Positions 27,426-37,128 of a stretch of 64,000 nucleotides of DNA are shown here, piece by piece. A model generated the notes under the pieces. The model saw only the letters and a list, made by a program, of their open reading frames with translations, was not told the origin of the DNA and ran no database searches. The translations under genes and the position numbers were made by a program. The DNA is from Dysgonomonas gadei ATCC BAA-286 (GTDB lineage Bacteria > Bacteroidota > Bacteroidia > Bacteroidales > Dysgonomonadaceae): assembly GCF_000213555.1 (NCBI RefSeq), contig NZ_GL891988.1, positions 116,983 through 180,982 on the forward strand, written 5' to 3'. How positions within the stretch are numbered: the stretch's first letter is position 1; the number at the start of each line of letters is the position of its first letter.

Positions 27426-27471
27426 AAAAAAAAAGTTCCGATGGATTGACTATCAAACAATTCATCGGAAC
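27426..27471 (-). terminator. Terminator or attenuator hairpin directly before the PepSY gene
   Basis: On the minus strand GTTCCGATG (27471-27463) pairs with CATCGGAAC (27443-27435), and inside it a U-G pair and ATTG/CAAT extend the stem to 14 pairs with a nine-base loop. Nine T follow (27434-27426). It either ends the siderophore receptor transcript (165 bases after its stop) or attenuates the PepSY transcript, whose ATG is only 20 bases further on. Confidence 0.8.
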
Positions 27472-27480
27472 AACTATCAT

Positions 27481-27488
27481 CAAAGTTA
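27481..27488 (-). promoter_or_regulatory. Possible -7 box for the PepSY gene
   Basis: Minus-strand TAACTTTG, a full TAnnTTTG match, 10 bases upstream of the hairpin. If used, the transcript would start almost at the base of the hairpin. No -33 element is evident. Confidence 0.4.
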
Positions 27489-27635
27489 AGTAATTCTTTA
27501 ATCTATATCTTTTTGAGAATTGAAGCAGATTAAATCAACTATCATCTCTGCAAATTTCGGACTAATTGTAACAACCTGCAATCCCAATAAATAATGATTT
27601 TCTTATTGTTCCGTAATCATAAATAGTGATTCGTT

Positions 27636-30029
27636 TTAGAAGCGGTATGATACTGTTGCTGCAAAATTACGCGGGTCGGTTTGATTTATGTAACCGCCAC
27701 GGTAGTACGAGTTATAACCTATTTCATTAAATATATTATTAAAATATACACGCGTAGTAACACGCCCAACTGAATATGCCAACTGTGCATTTACTGTTGT
27801 ATAGGCAGGCATATCGAACGGTTCCACTCCGGGTTTAGTGTCATGAATATTAGCATTGGTCCTTTCTGTCAGATATTCATTAACAGGACGTTCACCTACG
27901 TAGTAAACTCCGGCTCCTATAGATAAACCTTTAAGGGTTCCTTTATCTATTGTATAATATAACCATCCGTTTGCAGTATGTTCCGGTGCGTTCATTGGAG
28001 CTGAACCTTCTACATAAACAGGGCTGTTTGTATATCTGGCATTCAGATATGCATAGCCTAACATTACCTGCAAATTTGGTAATATTCTTCCTGATAATTC
28101 AGTCTCTATCCCCGTTCTTTTCAGATCGCCGGCCAAACCATAACGGTTAGTAGTCACACCATTTTCGTCCAGAATGGAGTATGAAAGATTCTCATTATTA
28201 ATATCAAAAAATGTAAAGTTAAATCGGAGTCTGTTATCAAGCCAATCAGATTTAACACCGAATTCCCATTGCTTTGTCGTTGATGGACCTATCGGTCTAC
28301 CATCTTCCTGCAGATTAGATGCTGAACGCAAACTTGTAGTTGTGGTATAAGAACCAAAAAGATTGATATTCTTGATAGGCGACACCATTAATCCGAATAT
28401 AGGGTTCCATGAATCACCTGTAACTAGTCCTGTGCCGGTAGCGCTGCTACTTGTTCCGTAGCTATAGCGCAAACCGAGTATTGCTCTTAGATATTCGTTG
28501 ATTGTCATTACTTCCTGAGCCATGATTCCGTATGCGGAAGAATTTGATTTGGCAGGATCCTGCGCCACCATAGCCTGATCTGTAACTGATGAAGGCAGAG
28601 TATTTGGTATTTCCTGGAAAATATCAATTTCATCAACTTTAATGGCATTATATCCTGTTGTTTCAAGATTGTTCGATTTGTAATCGAATCCGACTTGGAA
28701 AGTATGCTTAATTGGTCCGGTATATACATCCCGGCCAATCAGATCGAGCTGGAAAGTCCTGTTCTTATCATCCCTTAACGAGCGGGTGAGAGTACGGCTA
28801 CGGATATTATAATCTTTATCTGTTACTGTTCTTAAAGCACCTACACCTGTATTATCAGTGTTATTACTAGATGCAAAATATGCAGCCCTCACGCTTACTT
28901 TATCTGCAAGCTGCCTTGTGATACGGGCAGCATATGTCAATGTCTTTGTTTCCACATTATCAGTCTCGAATCCCAAAAACTTATCATGCGGCATATCATA
29001 AAGAGCCTCTTCATTATCGGCTGCGAGATTTACAGTTCCTCTGTCAGGAGTAGTGTTATCATTCAGATAATCCATTTCCAATGTGACAGTAGTTTTGTCA
29101 TCCGGACGCCATTCTAACGATGGGTTGATATATACTCTGTTTTTAGATATCTTGGTACGATAGCTGTCTGCTCTTTCATAAGCCCCGTTCAGGCGGAAGG
29201 CTACCGTTTTTTTATTGTCCAATACTGATTGGACATCAAATGTAGGACGTACTTGCCCCCAACTACCAACACGTAAGGCAGCTTCTCCTCCATTTACAAA
29301 CTTCGGGGTTTTAGTTACGACATTAATAACTCCACCGGGAGATCCCAGATCATCACCGATACCTTGAGTTACAGCAGCCGAACCTTTTATTACCTGGATA
29401 CTTTCCACACCCTGCATATCAGACGCGAGTGAAGCTGTACGAAAATCCGAGTCCACACGCACACCGTTTTTCAAAACGGGAACCCCACGATAACCACGGG
29501 TAGACATACTTTCGCGTACTCCTCCATAAGAACCGAAAAGCGTTACTCCGGGCACATTACGCACTGCATCCGTAATAGTCAACGCACCCTGTTCGGCTAT
29601 CACTTTATCCGAAATAACCGATATACTTTGTATTTGCTCGCTTGGGCGAAGAGGCATACGTGTAATCGCATCTAGCTTTTCAGGTTGTTTATATCGTTCA
29701 CCGAATACTTCCACTTCATTCAGATTGGTATTTGGTACCATGTTAAATTGAAGATGTATTTCCTGATCATCAGAAAGATTTACCTTTTTTTCATTATTGT
29801 TATAACCTACAAAACTCACCTCTACAGTAAGTTCTCTTTTAGGCAGGCGTACGAACCTGAATTTTCCTTCATTATCAGTGGAAACTCCTTTTTGCAATTC
29901 TTTAATAACAACAGTAGCCGAAGCTAAAGGTTGTCCATTATCATCAAGTACTCTTCCCTTTATTGTCTGTGCAACAACAAAAGATATATTGAGAATAAGT
30001 AATAGGCTTAGAAAAATAATTTTCCTCAT
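27636..30029 (-). CDS. TonB-dependent siderophore receptor (FhuA/FhuE-like)
   Basis: A 797-residue outer-membrane receptor: signal peptide (about 1-20), carboxypeptidase regulatory-like domain (IKGRVLDDNGQPLASATVVI, about 23-105), plug domain (about 130-240) with the siderophore-receptor hallmarks ITDAVRNVPGVTLFGSYGG, STRGYRG and IQVIKGSAAVTQG..SPGGVINVVTK, then a 22-strand barrel ending in the Phe-terminated SYRF. The plug is that of TIGR01783-type ferric siderophore receptors. With the PepSY gene downstream it forms an iron acquisition locus; a Fur-like palindrome lies 95 bases upstream. Which siderophore (probably one stolen from other microbes) is not shown. Confidence 0.92.
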   Translation of the reverse strand: MRKIIFLSLLLILNISFVVAQTIKGRVLDDNGQPLASATVVIKELQKGVSTDNEGKFRFVRLPKRELTVEVSFVGYNNNEKKVNLSDDQEIHLQFNMVPNTNLNEVEVFGERYKQPEKLDAITRMPLRPSEQIQSISVISDKVIAEQGALTITDAVRNVPGVTLFGSYGGVRESMSTRGYRGVPVLKNGVRVDSDFRTASLASDMQGVESIQVIKGSAAVTQGIGDDLGSPGGVINVVTKTPKFVNGGEAALRVGSWGQVRPTFDVQSVLDNKKTVAFRLNGAYERADSYRTKISKNRVYINPSLEWRPDDKTTVTLEMDYLNDNTTPDRGTVNLAADNEEALYDMPHDKFLGFETDNVETKTLTYAARITRQLADKVSVRAAYFASSNNTDNTGVGALRTVTDKDYNIRSRTLTRSLRDDKNRTFQLDLIGRDVYTGPIKHTFQVGFDYKSNNLETTGYNAIKVDEIDIFQEIPNTLPSSVTDQAMVAQDPAKSNSSAYGIMAQEVMTINEYLRAILGLRYSYGTSSSATGTGLVTGDSWNPIFGLMVSPIKNINLFGSYTTTTSLRSASNLQEDGRPIGPSTTKQWEFGVKSDWLDNRLRFNFTFFDINNENLSYSILDENGVTTNRYGLAGDLKRTGIETELSGRILPNLQVMLGYAYLNARYTNSPVYVEGSAPMNAPEHTANGWLYYTIDKGTLKGLSIGAGVYYVGERPVNEYLTERTNANIHDTKPGVEPFDMPAYTTVNAQLAYSVGRVTTRVYFNNIFNEIGYNSYYRGGYINQTDPRNFAATVSYRF

Positions 30030-30123
30030 AGTTTATTATATATTTTGTATATGTGTGAATAGATAAATATAATCGAGGGCAAAGGTCCTGATTATTGCTT
30101 AGGCTGGCAATCGCAAAAAATAA

Positions 30124-30145
30124 TGATAATTTTATATAATTATCA
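30124..30145. promoter_or_regulatory. Fur-like palindrome upstream of the siderophore receptor
   Basis: TGATAATT (30124-30131) and AATTATCA (30138-30145) form a perfect 8-base inverted repeat around TTATAT. The GATAAT/ATTATC arms resemble the classical Fur consensus. The site lies 95 bases before the receptor ATG, which is upstream of, rather than over, the only -7-like sequence I can find. Confidence 0.45.
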
Positions 30146-30368
30146 CAATAAATAGGGATTGATGGATATATTATTTTCCGTAGGGTTTATCTATTTGTAA
30201 AGATTGAATGGTTGATCGTGTTAATTTAATTAACAAATAATTTGCTTATCGAAGATTTATCTTTAAAATGCTCTGTCTGAAGCAATACTTTTCTTTCGGT
30301 ATGTAAAAAGTGTCTGCCTCAACAGGTTAAATTGCATGCAACTTAACATATAAATGCTATTTGTTTTA

Positions 30369-30376
30369 TATATTTG
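30369..30376 (+). promoter_or_regulatory. -7 box for dxs
   Basis: TATATTTG matches TAnnTTTG and lies 51 bases before the chosen dxs start. No -33 element recognised. Confidence 0.45.
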
Positions 30377-30427
30377 CCTGTTTATTATACCCATAAAAGG
30401 GTGGTTCTATATTTGAAGAAAACTATT

Positions 30428-32371
30428 ATGAGTGAACAAAACGATATATCAATACTAGAGAAGATAAATTACCCCTCCGACATGAAAAACCTGAGCATCG
30501 AAGAGTTGGAAACTCTTTGCTCCGATTTGAGGAATTTTATTATCGACCAACTAAGCAATAATCCGGGGCACTTCGGTTCCAGTCTGGGTACAGTAGAGTT
30601 AACCGTAGCCCTCCACTATGTATATAACACCCCGTACGACCGTATCGTTTGGGATGTCGGACATCAGGCTTATAGCCATAAAATACTCACAGGGAGAAAA
30701 GATAGATTTCATACCAACCGCCAGTTTGGAGGCTTAGCCGGATTTCCCAATCCGAAAGAAAGCGAATACGATGCTTTTATAGCCGGACACGCATCCAATT
30801 CTATTTCAGCGGCATTAGGTATGGCTGTGGCTTCGGCCCTGAAAAAGGAGGACAGGCACGTGGTAGCAGTTATCGGTGATGGTTCCATGACCGGAGGATT
30901 GGCTTTCGAGGCATTGAATAATGCAAATTCCCAGCCTAACGATATACTTATTATCCTTAACGATAATGATATGGCTATCGATGATAATGTGGGCGGAATA
31001 CGGGATTATCTGGTAAAGATGACAACCTCTCCGGCTTATAACCGCGTGAGGAATGATGTTTATCAGAAATTTAAGAAAGGGAACCTCATTACGGAAAAAG
31101 GCAAGAACTTTATCCTCCGTTTCAACAATAGCCTCAAGTCTCTACTGACTAAACAGCATAATCTTTTTGAAGGATTTAATATCCGTTATTTTGGCCCCGT
31201 GGACGGACATGATTTACGTGGTTTGGTGCGTATTTTACAGAACATTAAAGATCTGAAAGGCCCTAAAATGTTGCATATACATACTGTAAAAGGAAAGGGC
31301 TTCAAACCAGCGGAAGTATCCGCTACAGTATGGCATGCGCCCGGTAAGTTCGATAAAGAAACCGGAGAGCGGATTGTTGTAAAATCGAAAGACCAGCCGC
31401 AACTATTTCAGGATGTATTCGGCCATACACTTGTAGAACTGGCGCAGCAGGATGAAAAAATAGTAGGTATTACACCGGCTATGCCAACAGGTTGCTCCAT
31501 GACGTATATGATGAAGGAGTTTCCCGACAGGGCTTTCGATGTCGGCATTGCCGAAGCCCATGCCGTAACTTATTCCGCCGGACTGGCAAAAGAAGGTCTT
31601 CTGCCATTTTGTAATATATACTCATCATTTATGCAGCGGGCTTATGATCAGGTGATACACGATGTTGCCTTGCAAAATCTGCATATGGTAATGTGTCTCG
31701 ACAGAGCTGGGCTGGTAGGAGAGGACGGACCTACTCATCACGGGGCATTCGATCTTGCATATATGCGTTGTATTCCGAATCTTGTGATTGCCTCGCCATA
31801 CAATGAGCATTATCTTCGCCATTTGATGTTTACGGCAGCTTATGGTTATGATGGGCCATTCGTCATACGTTACCCGAGAGGGCAGGGCGTATTATGCGAT
31901 TGGGAATGCAAAATGGAGAAACTGGAAATAGGTAAAGGTCGAAAACTGAAAAACGGTAAAGATCTCGCAGTACTCACAATAGGACCTATCGGGAATGCAG
32001 CCAGAGAAGCTATAGCTGTGATAGAAGGTGAGGGATATTCCATTGCCCATTACGATATGATATTCCTGAAACCAATAGATAAAGCATTACTGAAAGAAGT
32101 AGCCGAGAACTATGAGAATGTTATGACCATTGAGAATGGCGTCGAAAACGGAGGCTTGGGCAGCGCTGTGCTTGAATATTTTTCGGAGAATAATTATCAT
32201 AATATAAATGTTACGCGTGTAGGTTTGCCTGATGAGTTTGTAACTCATGGTTCAATAAAAGAGTTGAATAAGCTTTGTGAAATAGACGCTCCGGGATTGG
32301 CAAAACGTATGCACGAAACATTAATCCGGTATAATGTCGTACCTCAGCAACATGTGGATATATATAAGTAA
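30428..32371 (+). CDS. dxs: 1-deoxy-D-xylulose-5-phosphate synthase
   Basis: First enzyme of the MEP isoprenoid pathway; joins pyruvate and glyceraldehyde 3-phosphate with thiamine diphosphate. All domains are present in 647 residues: HFGSSLGTVELTVALHYV and WDVGHQAYSHKILTGR at the N-terminus, thiamine-diphosphate motif GDGSMTGG near residue 150, the second domain with DRAGLVGEDGPTHHG, and the transketolase C-terminal domain with ENGVENGGLGSAV. The frame is open from 30374 but the ATG at 30428 gives the usual N-terminus. trkA follows 120 bases later; the dxs-trkA-trkH order is common in Bacteroidales. Confidence 0.97.
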   Translation: MSEQNDISILEKINYPSDMKNLSIEELETLCSDLRNFIIDQLSNNPGHFGSSLGTVELTVALHYVYNTPYDRIVWDVGHQAYSHKILTGRKDRFHTNRQFGGLAGFPNPKESEYDAFIAGHASNSISAALGMAVASALKKEDRHVVAVIGDGSMTGGLAFEALNNANSQPNDILIILNDNDMAIDDNVGGIRDYLVKMTTSPAYNRVRNDVYQKFKKGNLITEKGKNFILRFNNSLKSLLTKQHNLFEGFNIRYFGPVDGHDLRGLVRILQNIKDLKGPKMLHIHTVKGKGFKPAEVSATVWHAPGKFDKETGERIVVKSKDQPQLFQDVFGHTLVELAQQDEKIVGITPAMPTGCSMTYMMKEFPDRAFDVGIAEAHAVTYSAGLAKEGLLPFCNIYSSFMQRAYDQVIHDVALQNLHMVMCLDRAGLVGEDGPTHHGAFDLAYMRCIPNLVIASPYNEHYLRHLMFTAAYGYDGPFVIRYPRGQGVLCDWECKMEKLEIGKGRKLKNGKDLAVLTIGPIGNAAREAIAVIEGEGYSIAHYDMIFLKPIDKALLKEVAENYENVMTIENGVENGGLGSAVLEYFSENNYHNINVTRVGLPDEFVTHGSIKELNKLCEIDAPGLAKRMHETLIRYNVVPQQHVDIYK

Positions 32372-32492
32372 GAGAAAGTATTTAATGCAATTTTATTATA
32401 ACTAACTCTTGTTGTTATAAATAAAAAAGTAACAATTAACAATCGACGACGCGAAGGCGGGTCAAACAGGTCTGAGACTTTAAATAGATAAT

Positions 32493-33836
32493 ATGTCTAT
32501 GAGAATTGTAATCGCAGGAGCAGGAGCAGTGGGCACACATTTGGCAAAACTACTATCGGTAGAAAATCAGGATATTGTACTGATGGATACCGATAAAGAT
32601 AAGCTCAATTTCTCAAATACAAATTTGGAAATGATGACTATGGCCGGATCGTGCACATCACTAAAAGACCTCACAGAAGTGGATGTTGAAGAAGCCGATC
32701 TGTTCATAGCGGTTACACCCGATGAGTCTGTCAATATCACAGCGTGCATGTTGGCCTCGAATATGGGGGCAAAGAAAACGTTCGCCCGGATAGATAATTA
32801 TGAATATCTTTTACCCAAAAATAAAGAGTTCTTTGGTAAACTGGGGGTGAATTCGATGGTCTATCCCGAAATGCTGGCTGCCAAAGAAATCGTTTCAGCT
32901 CTGAAGCGCCCGTGGGTGCGCCAGTGGATAGAGCTCTGCGATGGCAATATTATTCTGGCCGGAATTAAAGTCCGGGATAATTCCGAACTTGTAAACAAGC
33001 ATCTGTATGAATTGGGACAGGAAGATAAGATATTTCATATCGTAGCCATCAAGCGAAAAAATATAACCATCATACCCAAAGGCAGTGACCAGGTGCTGTC
33101 CGGTGACATTGTCTTTTTCACCGTCACCAAAGACAATATAGGCGATTTGCCTAAAATTGCGGGTAAAGCTACCTTTGATGTAAAAAACGTGATGATAATG
33201 GGCGGTAGCCGCATCGCTATCCGTACCTGTCAATATTTACCCGACTCCACTAATATAAAGCTACTGGAATCAGATAAGGAAAAATCCTATCAGCTGCTGG
33301 AAAAACTGCCGAAGAATGTAACCGTCTACCATAACGACGGACGTAATGCCGAATTCCTTTTACAGGAAGGTATAAAAGATATAGATGCCTTTATTGCTGT
33401 TACAGGAAATTCAGAAGCCAATATTCTGGCTTGTATGGCAGCAAAACGTTTTGGCGTGAGAAAGACAGTGGCAGAGATAGAGAACATGGATTATATCTCG
33501 ATGGCTGAAAATCTGGATATCGGCAGTATTATCAACAAGAAGCTTATTACCGTGAGCAATATTTACCGTTTCCTGCTCAGCGCAGACGTATCCAATGTGA
33601 AATCTTTGACTGTAGCCAATGCCGATGTCGCTGAAATAATAGCCCGGCCAAATTCACGGATAACCAAGAAAGAAGTAAAAAAAATTATATTGCCCAAGAA
33701 TGTGACTTTGGGAGGACTGATTCGCAATGGAGAACCAATGATGATTGACGGGGAGACCATGATCGAGCCTTACGACCATGTAGTGGTTTTCTGTCTCGAA
33801 GATTCGTTGCGCGAAGCAGAAAAGCTATTCCATTAA
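32493..33836 (+). CDS. trkA: Trk potassium uptake system NAD-binding subunit TrkA
   Basis: A 447-residue cytosolic regulator that gates the TrkH channel. It holds two RCK units: the first Rossmann fold opens with RIVIAGAGAVGTHLAKLL and has MDTDKDKL as the adenosine-ribose-binding acidic end, the second opens with VMIMGGSRIAIRTC near residue 230. A TrkA_C domain follows each. An internal ATG at 32499 is an equally possible start. trkH follows after 10 bases, so the two subunits are made together. Confidence 0.95.
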   Translation: MSMRIVIAGAGAVGTHLAKLLSVENQDIVLMDTDKDKLNFSNTNLEMMTMAGSCTSLKDLTEVDVEEADLFIAVTPDESVNITACMLASNMGAKKTFARIDNYEYLLPKNKEFFGKLGVNSMVYPEMLAAKEIVSALKRPWVRQWIELCDGNIILAGIKVRDNSELVNKHLYELGQEDKIFHIVAIKRKNITIIPKGSDQVLSGDIVFFTVTKDNIGDLPKIAGKATFDVKNVMIMGGSRIAIRTCQYLPDSTNIKLLESDKEKSYQLLEKLPKNVTVYHNDGRNAEFLLQEGIKDIDAFIAVTGNSEANILACMAAKRFGVRKTVAEIENMDYISMAENLDIGSIINKKLITVSNIYRFLLSADVSNVKSLTVANADVAEIIARPNSRITKKEVKKIILPKNVTLGGLIRNGEPMMIDGETMIEPYDHVVVFCLEDSLREAEKLFH

Positions 33837-33846
33837 TCAATATCTA

Positions 33847-35304
33847 ATGAGCAATTTCAATTATCGTTTTGTATTAAAAACTATAGGTTTCTTACTCATC
33901 ATAGAGTCTCTGTTTATGATGGCGGCAACTGTTGTTTCGTACTATTCGCATGAAATAGCAGGCGATGCGATTTTGATAAGTTCTACGATAACTTTCTTTG
34001 CAGGCGTATTCCTTCGCTTATCCGGGACCGAAGACTATGTTAAACCGATAGGAAAACGTGAGAGTTTTCTGATGGTAGCCATGTCGTGGATCGTCCTTTC
34101 AGCCTTTGGTATGCTACCATTCTACTTTAGTGGAGCAATACCGAGCATCAGCAATGCTTATTTTGAAACAATATCCGGTTTTACGGCAACGGGTGCGACG
34201 ATACTTACCGATATAGAGAGCATGCCCAAAGGCCTGCTTTTTTGGAGGAGTATAACCCAATGGATGGGAGGGCTGGGTATTGTGGTCTTCGTTGCCACTA
34301 TTTTACCCATGGGAGGCAATGCTTCAGTGTTGTACGATGCTGAGGTTACGGGGATCGGGTATGACCGTTTTCGCCCGCGTATCTCTCAGATAGCCAAGCG
34401 GCTATGGATGGTCTATATATTCCTTACAGGTATACTTGTCCTATTGCTGTGGTTGGGCCCGATGAATATATTTGACTCTGTCTGCCACGCTTTCACCACT
34501 ATATCTACTGCCGGATTTTCTACTAAACAGGATAGTATCGCTTACTGGAATTCTGCTTACATAGAGTATGTTATTACCATATTTATGTTTATAGGCGGTA
34601 TCAACTTCCCTCTCATTTACTTCTTTATGAAAGGCGATCCGAAAAAACTCCTCAGGAATGAGGAGTTTAAATGGTATGTTCTGATCATCCTTATCTTTGT
34701 ATCCATAATCGCTGTCGGACTATATTCTTCGGGAAAGATAGAAGGTGTGGAAAGAACATTCCGCACATCTCTGTTTCAGGTCGTTTCTATACTTACAACT
34801 ACCTGTTTTTCTACGGAGAACTTCATGAATTGGGGAGCATTCTATCAGTTTGTAGTAGTAATCTTTATGCTTTTCGGGGCATGTGCCGGTTCCACTGCGG
34901 GCGGTATCAAGATAGTGCGTATCATTATCCTTTTTAAGAACTCCATCAATGAATTTAAACGGCAAGTGCACCCGAATGCCATACTCCCCATCCGTCTCAA
35001 CGACCGGGTGATATCCATCGATATTGTCACAAAAGTACTGGCCTTTATATTCCTTTATCTGGGGATACTCATCATCAGTTGCCTGCTCCTGTCTTTGTCA
35101 GGTATGGAATTCGAGAATTCACTGGGGGCTGCTATTTCCTGTATAGGGAATGTCGGTGGCGGATTGGCTGAGATAGGCCATAACGGGCATTTTTCAGATG
35201 TGCCTACGGCTTCGAAATGGTATCTTTGCTTTCTGATGCTAACAGGTCGTCTGGAATTGTTTACGGTACTTTCTTTATTTATGCCTGCTTTCTGGAGAAG
35301 ATAA
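33847..35304 (+). CDS. trkH: Trk potassium uptake channel TrkH
   Basis: A 485-residue integral membrane potassium channel of the SKT superfamily. Four pore-loop (selectivity) segments are visible: SGFTATGAT near residue 115, TISTAGFST near 220, GACAGSTAGG near 345 and CIGNVGGGL near 435, each with the filter Gly. About ten to twelve membrane segments surround them. It forms a complex with TrkA encoded just upstream. The CapA-like gene follows after 17 bases and may be co-transcribed. Confidence 0.95.
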   Translation: MSNFNYRFVLKTIGFLLIIESLFMMAATVVSYYSHEIAGDAILISSTITFFAGVFLRLSGTEDYVKPIGKRESFLMVAMSWIVLSAFGMLPFYFSGAIPSISNAYFETISGFTATGATILTDIESMPKGLLFWRSITQWMGGLGIVVFVATILPMGGNASVLYDAEVTGIGYDRFRPRISQIAKRLWMVYIFLTGILVLLLWLGPMNIFDSVCHAFTTISTAGFSTKQDSIAYWNSAYIEYVITIFMFIGGINFPLIYFFMKGDPKKLLRNEEFKWYVLIILIFVSIIAVGLYSSGKIEGVERTFRTSLFQVVSILTTTCFSTENFMNWGAFYQFVVVIFMLFGACAGSTAGGIKIVRIIILFKNSINEFKRQVHPNAILPIRLNDRVISIDIVTKVLAFIFLYLGILIISCLLLSLSGMEFENSLGAAISCIGNVGGGLAEIGHNGHFSDVPTASKWYLCFLMLTGRLELFTVLSLFMPAFWRR

Positions 35305-35321
35305 TAACCGATTCTATATAA

Positions 35322-36404
35322 ATGAAAAAACACTACACTCTTCTGGCCGTAATATTCTTTGCCTGCACCGCTATTGCGCAAGAACAAAAAGTCAGCTTCC
35401 TCTTTGCCGGAGATGCCATGCAGCATAAAGGGCAACTCGATGTGGCGAAGACAGGTGAAGGCTATGACTATTCTCCATATTTCCGGTATGTAACAGATGA
35501 GATCAGACACGCGGATATCGCGGTTGTCAATCTGGAAACCACGTTACCCGGTGAAAGATATACGGGTTATCCCCGGTTTGGCTCTCCCGACGAGTATGCG
35601 TACGCATTGAAAGATGCCGGATTCGATATATTTCTCTTGTCGAACAATCATATTCTGGATAAAGGCAAGAAGGGACTGGAACGTACTATCACAATGCTGG
35701 ATTCGATAAAGGTGAAGCATACAGGGGTTTTTGCCAATGAAGAAAAACGGGACTTATACTACCCCCTGATGATGATTAAGAACGGTATCCGTATCGCTAT
35801 GTTAAACTATACCTATGATACAAACGGATATACTGTAACAAAACCCAATATTGTCAATTATATCGATAAAAAACAGATACTGAAGGATATTGAACAGGCT
35901 AAGATAATGAAAGCGGATATCATCATAGCCAATATGCATTGGGGTATCGAATATGTACTGAAACACAATAAAGAGCAAAAAGAACTTGCCGATTTTCTTG
36001 TCAACAATGGGGTACGCCTCGTTATCGGCGGCCATCCACATGTGGTGCAACCTATAGATATACAAAAAGAAGGCGATGAGATAAAGAATGTTGTCGTGTA
36101 TTCGATGGGGAATCTTATCTCTGCCATGAAACCTGTAAATACAACAGGTGGCATGATGGTAAAGATAGATATAAGCAAAGACGGGAATGATCCTGTCAGA
36201 ATAAACTCCTGTTCGTACTCTCTTGTATGGGTCAATAAATTGATGAAAGACAAGGATACTCCATCCTTTTTCGAACTGCTCCCCGTAGCCTCTTTTGATA
36301 ATGAGCTGGGGCGAGAGAAACTCGGAGAGGTGTCATTCCTTAAGATGAAGGCTTTTGCAACCAATGCGAAGAATGCAATTGAGAGCCTATGGAAGAAGGA
36401 TTAG
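35322..36404 (+). CDS. CapA/PgsA family (PGA_cap) metallophosphoesterase-like protein, exported
   Basis: A 360-residue protein with a signal peptide (cleavage after AIAQ) and a CapA-type calcineurin-like fold: FLFAGDAMQHKGQLD, VVNLETTLPG, LLSNNHILDKGKKGL, ANMHWGIEY and GGHPHVVQP carry the conserved Asp, Asn and His metal-ligand positions. Members are named after a Bacillus poly-gamma-glutamate capsule gene, but in Bacteroidetes they stand alone and their role is unclear; no capB or capC is nearby. Probably periplasmic. Last gene before repeat island 2. Confidence 0.85.
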   Translation: MKKHYTLLAVIFFACTAIAQEQKVSFLFAGDAMQHKGQLDVAKTGEGYDYSPYFRYVTDEIRHADIAVVNLETTLPGERYTGYPRFGSPDEYAYALKDAGFDIFLLSNNHILDKGKKGLERTITMLDSIKVKHTGVFANEEKRDLYYPLMMIKNGIRIAMLNYTYDTNGYTVTKPNIVNYIDKKQILKDIEQAKIMKADIIIANMHWGIEYVLKHNKEQKELADFLVNNGVRLVIGGHPHVVQPIDIQKEGDEIKNVVVYSMGNLISAMKPVNTTGGMMVKIDISKDGNDPVRINSCSYSLVWVNKLMKDKDTPSFFELLPVASFDNELGREKLGEVSFLKMKAFATNAKNAIESLWKKD

Positions 36405-37128
36405 GATTTACGATATACTGTGCTGAATCTTAATCATTTTGAAAAAGTTTATCTATATAGGTAAGCTGATAGTCTTTAGCTGTTAGCTTGCGGCTCTTTG
36501 AAAAAATGAATCAGCAGATTTGTAAATTAGCAGATTAGCAAATGAATGAAAAGGTGTAACCTTTGTTACCTTTTATTTTTAACCACAGAGTAAACGGAGT
36601 AGCACGGAGTTTTTAGAAGAAAAAGTGACAATAAAAATTGTGTAAAAAGTCGTCAGGTTTGTCAGGTTTTGTACATAAGCTATCGGCTAACAGCTATCAG
36701 CTAATAACTAAAAATGCGTTACCTTTATTACCTTTTAACAAGTAGTAAGTTGAAAGTAATAAGTTGAAAGTTATATGAGATACGAGTCGACAAGACGCGA
36801 GATACAAGTTGCTAACTGTTTACTGACGAGATGCTTCGCTTTGCTCTGTAAGACAAGCTAATTATTAATTATTCATTCTTAATTCTTAATTCTTAATTGT
36901 TTTCCGTGTTACCTTTTAACTATATGTGGTTAACGAAAGTGAAAACGACAAGGTGAAACAAAGAAAAAGTTGTCAGATGTGTCAGGTTTTAATACTATGT
37001 AGTTAATAAATGTGAATTTTGATGGTGGTTATTGCTGCCAATTTTCGTGCGTTTACAATGCCAATTTGCTCTGAACATGATATTATTGGATAAAAAATTC
37101 GGATATTTGTATCTCAAAATACACAAAA
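36405..37128. repeat. Intergenic repeat island 2 (modular repeats, no gene)
   Basis: More than 700 bases without a credible gene. Modules in order: TTTATCTATATA (36446-36457 area), TAGCTGTTAGC and CTTTGAAAA, the 209-base block at 36549-36757 that recurs in island 3, a second AAGTTGAAAGT plus GAGATACGAGT and a GTTGCTAACTGTTTACTG run (36776-36823), an AT-rich TTAATTCTTAATTC run (36861-36899), half a GTTACCTTT pair (36908-36917) and another GTCAGATGTGTCAGG copy (36972-36986). The last 130 bases before the GH13 gene hold no repeat I recognise. Confidence 0.8.
36549..36757. repeat. 209-base repeat block, copy A
   Basis: Aligns without gaps to 54922-55130 with three differences. It contains a GTAACC/GTTACC double motif at each end, an AACCACAGAG..AACGGAGTAGCACGGAG segment, two GTCAGGTTT copies and an AGCTATCGGCTAACAGCT run. 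Confidence 0.92.

Larger units (their letters stand above)
30030..30427. other. Divergent intergenic region between the siderophore receptor and dxs
   Basis: About 400 AT-rich bases without an ORF. It contains a minus-strand GACCTTTG (30087-30080, one mismatch to TAnnTTTG) as possible receptor promoter, the palindrome at 30124-30145 and a plus-strand TATATTTG (30369-30376) for dxs. Confidence 0.5.

Noticed and set aside
36405..37000. CRISPR-like array
   Set aside because: Repeats differ in length, are modular and not regularly spaced, there are no unique spacers of constant size, and no cas gene is in the window.
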